Shown: positions 58,046-64,000 of the stretch, one piece after another
Layout of the letters: each line of letters opens with the position of its first letter
How positions within the stretch are numbered: the first letter of the stretch is position 1
From: Streptomyces marinisediminis
GTDB lineage: Bacteria > Actinomycetota > Actinomycetes > Streptomycetales > Streptomycetaceae
DNA: 64,000 nt
Reading direction: 5' to 3'
Assembly (NCBI RefSeq): GCF_026262575.1
Contig: NZ_JAPKFL010000004.1
Span: forward strand, 124,001-188,000
The notes under the pieces: model-generated
Told to the model about the DNA's origin: nothing
What the model saw: the letters and a program-made list of their open reading frames with translations, nothing else
Database searches by the model: none
Position numbers and translations under genes: made by a program

Positions 58046-59512
58046 GTGGAGCGACGGGTGGTCGTGGGCGGCGCGGCGGGCGCGGCGGCGCTGACGCTGG
58101 CACCGGTGCGGTTCGCCGGGGCCGGCGGGCGCGCCCGGGAGACGCGCACCCTGCGCGGGCGGCTGGCGCCGGGCGCGCCCGACTTCGTGTACCTGCCGGT
58201 GGAGGTGGAGCGCGGCGTGCACGAGATCGCCGTCTCCTACACCTACGACAAGCCGGAGGTGCCGCCGGGCACGCCGGGCAACGCGCTGGACATCGGCGTC
58301 TTCGACGAGCGCGGCACCGCCCTGCCCGGCCGCGGCTTCCGGGGCTGGTCGGGCGGGTTCCGCGACGCGTTCGCCATCAGCGCGGAGCGCGCGACGCCGG
58401 GCTACCTGGCCGGGCCGGTGCGGGCGGGCACGTGGCACGTGGTGCTGGGCCCCTACACCGTGGCGCCGCAGGGGCTGGCGTACGAGGTGACGGTGACGCT
58501 GCGGTACGGCGCCCCAGGGCGGACGCGGGAGCCGGTGTACCCGCCGGAGCGGGCGCGCGGCCGGGGCCGGGCCTGGTACCGGGGCGACGGGCACCTGCAC
58601 ACCGTGCACTCGGACGGGCGGCGGACCCCGGCCGAGGTGGCGGCGGCCGCCCGCGCGGCCGGACTGGACTTCATCGTGTCGACCGAGCACAACACCACCT
58701 CGGCGCACGGCGCCTGGGAGGGGCTGTGGGGGGACGACCTGCTGGTGCTGTGCGGCGAGGAGGTCACCACCCGCAACGGGCACTACCTGGCCGTGGGCAC
58801 CGACCCGGGCACGTTCGTCGACTGGCGCTACCGGGCCCGCGACGACGCCTACGGGGGGTTCGCGCGGCGCGTGCACCGGGCGGGCGGGCTCGTGGTCCCC
58901 GCGCACCCGCACTGCCCGTACGTCGGCTGCCAGTGGAAGTTCGGCTACGCGGGGGCGGACGCGGTGGAGGTGTGGAACGGGCCGTGGACCGACGACGACG
59001 AGCTGGCCCTCGCCGGGTGGGACAGCCGGCTGGTGACCGACGGCGCCCACGGCTGGCTGCCGGCCGTGGGCAACAGCGACGCGCACAGCGAGCCGCAGGT
59101 CGTCGGGTTGCCGCAGACCGTCGTCCACGCCGACGACCTCAGCCGCCGCGCGGTGCTGGACGCACTGCGGACGGGCCGGTCCTACCTGGCGGAGTCGAGC
59201 GCCGTCTCGGTGCGGCTGACGGCGAGCGACGAGCGCGGCCGGCACGCCGGGATCGGGGAGCGGCTGCGCACCCGGTCCACGTCCCGTGTCACCGTGCGGC
59301 TGGAGGTCACCGGGGCGCCGCCGGGCGCGACGGCGCGGCTGCTCACCGACCAGGGCGAGTTGCGCGCGGGCCCGGCGGGGACCCTTGAGTGGCGGACGAC
59401 GGCGTCGCTGGCCACCTACGTCCGCGCGGAGGTGCGCCACCCCGGCACGGGCGGCGGGCGGCCGGGGGCGATGGTGGCGCTGACCAACCCGGTGTGGCTG
59501 GAGGCCGACTGA
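58046..59512 (+). CDS. CehA/McbA-family PHP-domain metal-dependent phosphoesterase, exported
   Basis: A 488-residue protein with an Arg-Arg start followed by a hydrophobic stretch (ERRVVVGGAAGAAALTLAP), consistent with a signal peptide, possibly Tat. A beta-rich domain precedes the PHP domain, whose metal motifs are RGDGHLHTVHSDGRRTPAEV near 180, FIVSTEHNTTSAHG, CGEEVTTRNGHYLAVG, PAHPHCPY, and AVGNSDAHSEPQVVG near 340. It probably hydrolyses phosphoesters outside the cytoplasm. GTG 58046 is chosen to place the signal at the N-terminus; GTG 57998 is also in frame. It converges with the halogenase gene, with seven bases between stops. Confidence 0.78.
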   Translation: MERRVVVGGAAGAAALTLAPVRFAGAGGRARETRTLRGRLAPGAPDFVYLPVEVERGVHEIAVSYTYDKPEVPPGTPGNALDIGVFDERGTALPGRGFRGWSGGFRDAFAISAERATPGYLAGPVRAGTWHVVLGPYTVAPQGLAYEVTVTLRYGAPGRTREPVYPPERARGRGRAWYRGDGHLHTVHSDGRRTPAEVAAAARAAGLDFIVSTEHNTTSAHGAWEGLWGDDLLVLCGEEVTTRNGHYLAVGTDPGTFVDWRYRARDDAYGGFARRVHRAGGLVVPAHPHCPYVGCQWKFGYAGADAVEVWNGPWTDDDELALAGWDSRLVTDGAHGWLPAVGNSDAHSEPQVVGLPQTVVHADDLSRRAVLDALRTGRSYLAESSAVSVRLTASDERGRHAGIGERLRTRSTSRVTVRLEVTGAPPGATARLLTDQGELRAGPAGTLEWRTTASLATYVRAEVRHPGTGGGRPGAMVALTNPVWLEAD

Positions 59513-59519
59513 CCGGGCG

Positions 59520-61025
59520 TCACCGCACGTCGGGCGGCGTCGGCCGCGCCCAGTGGACGCCGTCGGGGGTGGCGACCAGGCCGCCGGGCAGCAGCGGCTC
59601 CCGCTCGCCGAAGTGGGTGTCCGGCGCGGCGCCGCGCTCCAGGGCCACGCCCTGCTCCCAGGTGCTGAGCAGCATGTCGTCGGGCTCGGGCGGGGCGTCC
59701 ACCCGGTGCGCGTCGGCGGCGTCGGGGCTCGTGGCCAGGCTGAGGGCGCGGGAGGCGCGGGCCATCTGGTCGCCCACCGCGCCGGGGTGGGCGAGCGAGG
59801 GCTCCCCGGAGGCCACGCCGCCGACCAGGGACACGAAGGACTCCAGCTCGCCGGCGTCGCAGCGGGCGACCTTGCGGGCCTGCCAGAAGTAGGAGTCCCG
59901 GTCCCCGTGCACGTCGTAGAAGGCGACCAGGAACTCGTAGAACAGCCCGTACTCGCGCCGGTAGCGGCCCTCGAACTCCGCGAAGGCCCGCTCCTCGGGC
60001 AGCGTCCCGGCCAGCACGGTGTTGACCGAACGCGCCGCCAGCAGCCCGGAGTAGGTGGCCAGGTGCACGCCGGAGGAGAACACCGGGTCGACGAAGCACG
60101 CGGCGTCGCCGATCAGGGCCAGCCCCGGCGTCCAGAACGCCGTGCCGCAGTACGCGTAGTCCTTGCGCACGCGCACCCGGCCGTAGGGGCCCTCGGTGAC
60201 GCGGCGCGCGCCGGCCAGGTGGTCGCGGATCAGGGGGCAGCGCTCGACGAACCCGGCCAGCGCGTCCGCCGGCGCGCCCTGGACCGCGTGGGCGGCGTCC
60301 CGGTGGACGACGGCGCCGACGCTGGTGAGGTCGGGCCCGAGCGGGATGTACCAGAACCAGCCGTCGTCGAAGGCGGCGCACAGGATGTTGCCGTCGTCCG
60401 GCGGCGGCAGGCGGTGCCCGCCGGTGAAGTAGCCGAAGACGGCGAGGTTGCGGAAGAAGTCGGAGTACACCCGGCGCCCGCCCGCCGCGCGGTGGAGGTT
60501 GCCGCGGTGACCTGAGGCGTCCAGGACGTGGCGGGCCCGGACCTCGCGGTGCCGCCCGGCCTCGTCGGCGTACCGCAGCCCGGTGACCCGGCCGCCCGGC
60601 CCGTCCCGCAGCGCCCCCAGCACGCGGTGCCGCTCGCGCACCTCGACGCCGCGGCGGCGCGCGTTGTCCAGCAGGATGGCGTCGAACCGCATGCGTTCGA
60701 CCTGGTAGGCGTAGGGCGCTGGCCCGGCCAGCCGGGGCGACTCGTCGAAGGTGAACGTCCACGGCTCCGGGGAGGCGCCCCAGCGGAAGGTGCCGCCGCG
60801 CTTGACGGTGAACCCGGCCGCGCGCAGCTCGTCGGCGACGCCCAGGAGCGCGGCGACGCCGTGCACGGTGGCCGGGAGCAGCGACTCGCCGATCTGGTAG
60901 CGCGGGAAGGACTCCCTCTCCAGCAGCAGCACGCGGTGGCCCGCCCGCGCGACGAGGGTGGCGGCCGTGGCACCGGCCGGGCCTCCCCCGGCCACCACGA
61001 CGTCGTACTCCGCCGCCCTGCTCAC
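59520..61025 (-). CDS. Flavin-dependent halogenase
   Basis: A 501-residue FADH2-dependent halogenase-like flavoprotein. The FAD site is DVVVAGGGPAGATAATLVAR near residue 8; RESFPRYQIGESLLPATVHG follows, then the halogenase motif FDDGWFWYIPLGPDLTSVGA near 222 (W-x-W-x-I-P) and ALIGDAACFVDPVFSSGVHL near 315. It resembles the CmlS/CndH class that halogenates small or carrier-bound substrates more than the tryptophan halogenases, because the tryptophan-binding insert is not evident. GTG 61025 is preceded by no ribosome site but overlaps the stop of a 16-residue leader ORF, suggesting reinitiation. It points away from the NRPS gene and may be a cluster partner. Confidence 0.82.
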   Translation of the reverse strand: MSRAAEYDVVVAGGGPAGATAATLVARAGHRVLLLERESFPRYQIGESLLPATVHGVAALLGVADELRAAGFTVKRGGTFRWGASPEPWTFTFDESPRLAGPAPYAYQVERMRFDAILLDNARRRGVEVRERHRVLGALRDGPGGRVTGLRYADEAGRHREVRARHVLDASGHRGNLHRAAGGRRVYSDFFRNLAVFGYFTGGHRLPPPDDGNILCAAFDDGWFWYIPLGPDLTSVGAVVHRDAAHAVQGAPADALAGFVERCPLIRDHLAGARRVTEGPYGRVRVRKDYAYCGTAFWTPGLALIGDAACFVDPVFSSGVHLATYSGLLAARSVNTVLAGTLPEERAFAEFEGRYRREYGLFYEFLVAFYDVHGDRDSYFWQARKVARCDAGELESFVSLVGGVASGEPSLAHPGAVGDQMARASRALSLATSPDAADAHRVDAPPEPDDMLLSTWEQGVALERGAAPDTHFGEREPLLPGGLVATPDGVHWARPTPPDVR

Positions 61026-61072
61026 TGGCCCGGCGCGGCCGAAGTACGGCCGAGGGTCGACGTGTTCGCCAC
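61022..61072 (-). CDS. 16-residue leader ORF coupled to the halogenase
   Basis: GTG 61072 lies five bases after a strong GGAGG and opens 16 codons (MANTSTLGRTSAAPGQ) whose stop overlaps the halogenase GTG (GTGA). The halogenase itself has no ribosome site, so this short ORF may load ribosomes for it. No family. An upstream in-frame extension of the halogenase is the alternative. Confidence 0.4.
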   Translation of the reverse strand: MANTSTLGRTSAAPGQ

Positions 61073-61247
61073 CTGGTCCTCCATCCGCCGTCGCGGGAGC
61101 CGGTGTTGCGGGCACGCTACCCGCCCCGTGTGTCAGGGTATAGCCCAAAACGCTCGGCATCGGTACCGTGTTCGGTGTTTCTTCCCCGGCCCGGCGACGG
61201 CCAGGCCCTCGCGTCCGGGCCGCCTCCGGAGCGTAAGGAGCACCGCC

Positions 61248-61748
61248 GTGGACACCCCTCCCCCGGCCGGGAACGGCGCGGAACAGGACTTCGGCCTCCC
61301 CGGGATGTCGCGCGCCCGGCGGGAGGCGTTCCTCGCCGAAGCGCGCGTCGGCGTGCTCGGCGTGCGGGACGTGCGGCGGGACGCGGACGGGCCGCTGCTG
61401 GCCCCGGTCTGGTACGCCTACGAGCCGGGCGGCGACGTCCTCGTGCAGACCGGCCGCGCGTCGCTGAAGGCGCGCTGCGTGCGGGCCGCCGGGCGGTTCA
61501 GCCTGTGCGTGCAGGACGAGCGGGCGCCCTACCGCTACGTCAGCGTGGCGGGTCCGCTCGTCGAGGTGCGCGACCCGGTGGACGCCGCGGTCCGCACGGC
61601 GCTGGCCCACCGCTACCTGCCCGCCGACACCGCGCCCGGCTACCTGCGGGCCACCCGCGCCCAGCTCGTGGACGACGTCACCCTGCGCCTGCGTCCGGAG
61701 CGCTGGCGCACCGCCGACTTCTCCGCCTTCGCGCAGGCGTTCGCCTGA
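61248..61748 (+). CDS. Pyridoxamine 5'-phosphate oxidase-fold protein
   Basis: A 166-residue split-barrel flavin- or F420-binding protein: MSRARREAFLAEARVGVLGV near residue 20, APVWYAYEPGGDVLVQTGRA, ASLKARCVRAAGRFSLCVQD, and APYRYVSVAGPLVEVRDPVD. The family reduces flavins, F420 substrates or haem-related compounds; the cofactor cannot be decided. GTG 61248 has TAAGGAG nine bases upstream. It lies between the divergent halogenase and the NRPS gene and is 41 bases before the latter, so it probably belongs to the same transcript. Confidence 0.78.
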   Translation: MDTPPPAGNGAEQDFGLPGMSRARREAFLAEARVGVLGVRDVRRDADGPLLAPVWYAYEPGGDVLVQTGRASLKARCVRAAGRFSLCVQDERAPYRYVSVAGPLVEVRDPVDAAVRTALAHRYLPADTAPGYLRATRAQLVDDVTLRLRPERWRTADFSAFAQAFA

Positions 61749-61789
61749 GCCTCCGCCGCCCGCGGGGCCGCCCGTCCCAGGGAGGTGCC

Positions 61790-64000
61790 ATGAACCCGCT
61801 GCCCGACGCGGCCCGGCCGGTGCCCGCCGCCTGGCACGGCACCGTCACCGACTACCCGCGCACCCGCTGCCTGCACCACCTCTTCGACGACGTCGCGCGC
61901 GCCCACCCCGACGCGCCCGCCGCCCGCCACCACGGGCGCGTGCTGACCTACCGCCTGCTGCACGCCCGCGCCGCCGCGCTGGCCGCCCGGCTGCGCGCGG
62001 CGGGCGTGCGCCGGGGGCGTCCGGTGGGCGTGTGCGGCACCCGGTCCCTGGAGGCGCTGGTGGCGATCCTCGGCGTCCTGCGGGCGGGCGGCGTCTGCGT
62101 GCCGCTGGACGGCGCGCTGCCGCCCCGCCGGCTGCACGCGATGGCCGAGGACGCCGACGTGAGCGCCGCCGTCGTCCTGCCGGGCAGCGGCTGCCCGGTG
62201 CGGCGCCCCGGCGTGCGCGTCGACCTGGCCGACGGCGGCCTGCTGCCGGGGGGTGACGCCGCCGCGGCGCGCGGTGGTGCGGACGGGCCGGAGGACCCCG
62301 GCACGGCCGCCGGGGAGTGCGCCCAGATCGTGTTCACCTCCGGCTCGACCGGCCGCCCCAAGCCCGTCGCCGTCCCGCACCGCGGCATCGTGCGGCTGGC
62401 GCGGTCCGACGCGCGGCTGGGCGCGCCGGGCCCGGGGGACGGCGTGCTGCACGGGTACGAGCTGTCCGCCGACGCGTCCACCATCGAAATCTGGTCCGCG
62501 CTGCTGGGCGGGGCGTGCCTGGTGCTCGTGGACCGCGACGAACTCCTCTCCCCCGCCGCGCTGGAGCGCCGCCTGCGCGCCGACGGCGTCACCGTCGCCT
62601 ACCTGACCACCGGGGTCTTCCACCTGGTGGCCCGCACCCGCCCCGGCGCGCTGCGCGGCCTGCGCTACGTCTCGGCGGGCGGCGAGGTGCTGGACCCCGC
62701 GCTGGCCGCCGCCGTCACCGCCGCCTGCCCGGACACCACGGTGTGCAACCTGTACGGGCCGACCGAGAACGCGGTCGTCTCCACCGTGCACGTGCTGCGC
62801 CGGGGGCCGCGCGGCCCGGCCGCCCGCCCGCTGCCCATCGGCCGCCCGCTGGCCAACTCCACCTGCCACGTGCTGCGCCCCGACGGCCGCGCCGCCGCCG
62901 TCGGCGAGGTGGGCGAGCTGTACGTCGGCGGGGACGGGCTGGCCCTGGGCTACCCCGGCGACACCGCGCTCACCGCCGCCCGCTTCGGCGCGCACCCCGC
63001 GCGCCCCGGCGAGCGGCTGTACCGCACCGGAGACCTCGTCCGGTGGCGTGCCGACGGCGCGCTGGACTACCACGGGCGCGCCGACCGGCAGGTGAAGGTG
63101 CGCGGCCACCGCGTGGAGCCGGCGGAGGTCGAGGCCCGGCTGCGCGCCTGCCCGGAGGTGGGCGAGGCCGTGGTGGTGTGCGGCGGGGCGCCGGGCGGCG
63201 GGCCGGCGCTGGCCGCGTTCGTCACCCCGGCGGGCGACGGCGCTCCGGTGCCCCTGCCCCGGATACGCGCCCGCCTGGCCGACTGGCTGCCCGCGCAGGC
63301 CGTCCCCGACGTGCTGCGCTGCCTGCCCGCGTTCCCGGTGACCGAGGGCGGCAAGGTCGACCGGCGACGGCTGCGGGCGCTCGCCCGCGATGACGCCGCC
63401 GCGCCCCGGCCCGCGGCGGGGGCGGGGGCGGGGGCTGCGGTGGGCCACGGCGAACCGCTCGCCACGCTCGCCGGGATCTGGCGCACCGCGCTGCGCGCCG
63501 ACCCCGCGCCCGGCGACGACTTCTTCCGCCTGGGCGGCGACTCGCTGCGGGCCGCCGAGGTCGTCGCGCGCACGCTGGCGGCGCTCGGGCTCGACGCGGC
63601 GCACGGCAGCCGCCTCGTCCGGGCCCTGCTCACCGACCGCACCCTCCAGGGGTACGCCGCCGCGGTGCGCGCCCTGCGCCCCGGGGAGGACGACGGCGCC
63701 CGCAGCGCCCCGCCCGCCCGGGGACCGCGCCGGCCGGAGGCCCGCGCCGCCCCCGGGCCCCCGGTCGGCTCGGTGGGCGGGGCCGCCCCGGAGCCGCGGG
63801 AGGCGGTGGACTTCGCGGCCGAGGCCCGGCTCGGCTTCCCGCTGCCCCGCGCCCGCGGCCCGGCCCCCGCCTGGCGCACGCCCCGGCACGTCCTGCTCAC
63901 CGGCGCCACCGGCTTCGTCGGCGCCTACCTGCTGGACCGGCTGCTGCGCCGCACGGACGCCACCGTGCACTGCCCCGTGCGCGCCCGCGACCCCGGCCAC
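61790..64000 (+). CDS. Nonribosomal peptide synthetase, A-PCP-thioester reductase, truncated by the window edge
   Basis: 737 residues are visible. An adenylation domain spans ~25-540: A3 core IVFTSGSTGRPKPVAVPHRG near 180, A5 NLYGPTENAVVSTV near 322, and RTGDLVRWRADGALDYHGRA. The pocket reads roughly D-A-I-Y-V-A-L-V-V by hand alignment, which gives no firm substrate. A carrier domain near 550-620 has DDFFRLGGDSLRAAEVV with its phosphopantetheine Ser. A Rossmann reductase begins near 698 (RHVLLTGATGFVGAYLLDRL) and continues past the edge. No condensation domain precedes it. The product should be an aldehyde or alcohol of a single activated acid. ATG 61790 has GGGAGG five bases upstream. Confidence 0.88.
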   Translation, partial: MNPLPDAARPVPAAWHGTVTDYPRTRCLHHLFDDVARAHPDAPAARHHGRVLTYRLLHARAAALAARLRAAGVRRGRPVGVCGTRSLEALVAILGVLRAGGVCVPLDGALPPRRLHAMAEDADVSAAVVLPGSGCPVRRPGVRVDLADGGLLPGGDAAAARGGADGPEDPGTAAGECAQIVFTSGSTGRPKPVAVPHRGIVRLARSDARLGAPGPGDGVLHGYELSADASTIEIWSALLGGACLVLVDRDELLSPAALERRLRADGVTVAYLTTGVFHLVARTRPGALRGLRYVSAGGEVLDPALAAAVTAACPDTTVCNLYGPTENAVVSTVHVLRRGPRGPAARPLPIGRPLANSTCHVLRPDGRAAAVGEVGELYVGGDGLALGYPGDTALTAARFGAHPARPGERLYRTGDLVRWRADGALDYHGRADRQVKVRGHRVEPAEVEARLRACPEVGEAVVVCGGAPGGGPALAAFVTPAGDGAPVPLPRIRARLADWLPAQAVPDVLRCLPAFPVTEGGKVDRRRLRALARDDAAAPRPAAGAGAGAAVGHGEPLATLAGIWRTALRADPAPGDDFFRLGGDSLRAAEVVARTLAALGLDAAHGSRLVRALLTDRTLQGYAAAVRALRPGEDDGARSAPPARGPRRPEARAAPGPPVGSVGGAAPEPREAVDFAAEARLGFPLPRARGPAPAWRTPRHVLLTGATGFVGAYLLDRLLRRTDATVHCPVRARDPGH

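Noticed and set aside
1..64000. tRNA genes, CRISPR arrays, rRNA or a replication origin
   Set aside because: I found no T-loop/anticodon pattern, no regularly spaced repeats and no DnaA-box cluster. A tRNAscan or CRISPR search would decide; I could not run one.

Overview
The window is very GC-rich, with G or C at almost every third codon position, GTG starts and 1-4 base stop/start overlaps. It carries a four-gene conservon, XRE/DUF5753-DUF397 pairs, DUF6087 and DUF6415-type small proteins and fbiC. Together these point to the chromosome of Streptomyces or a close relative. I saw no rRNA, tRNA, CRISPR array or replication origin.

1-4.6 kb: the end of a poly-gamma-glutamate type operon (His/Pro-rich tail, PgsC, NlpC/P60 protein), then recQ and a DUF4180 gene. 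4.6-37.7 kb: a mosaic accessory block. It opens with remnants of a Tn554-type integrase and its DUF6262 partner and closes with a frameshifted IS4-type transposase remnant. Inside are repeated regulator modules (XRE proteins, RsbW-like ATPases, DUF397), an 888-bp duplication and a second duplicated segment encoding resolvase-like proteins that lack the catalytic serine. Also inside are an unusual metabolic operon (10.4-18.0 kb), a two-gene PIMT/charged-peptide locus resembling an imiditide RiPP (24.0-25.3 kb), a conservon extended by GAF, acyl-CoA-dehydrogenase-like and HTH genes (29.2-34.4 kb), and a methyltransferase divergent from two Nudix genes.

37.7-61 kb looks like ordinary actinomycete chromosome: an XRE / ImmA-IrrE protease / MAB_1171c-type membrane protein / PAP2 module, an XRE-DUF397 pair split by 1 kb of non-coding DNA, a GPP34 protein, a D,D-carboxypeptidase with a very long Pro/Glu-rich cytoplasmic region, fbiC (coenzyme F420), an ADP-ribosylglycohydrolase, a complete Mnh/Mrp antiporter operon (A with fused B, then C-D-E-F-G) and a PHP phosphoesterase. 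From 59.5 kb to the right edge a biosynthetic cluster appears to begin: a flavin-dependent halogenase with an overlapping 16-residue leader ORF, a PPOX-fold protein, and an NRPS of A-PCP-reductase layout that runs off the window.

The best candidates for undescribed biology are the 10.4-18.0 kb operon (two HPr-kinase-like proteins, a zinc-less MDR-like dehydrogenase, a TIM-barrel/APH-kinase fusion and an SAHH-like/Gfo-Idh-MocA fusion) and the PIMT/peptide pair. Two RNA-level signals also stand out: a perfect 27-bp inverted repeat just before fbiC, and a short promoter-to-hairpin unit near 41.3 kb with no gene downstream. All assignments come from reading the sequence and from recall of protein families; no database search was run.
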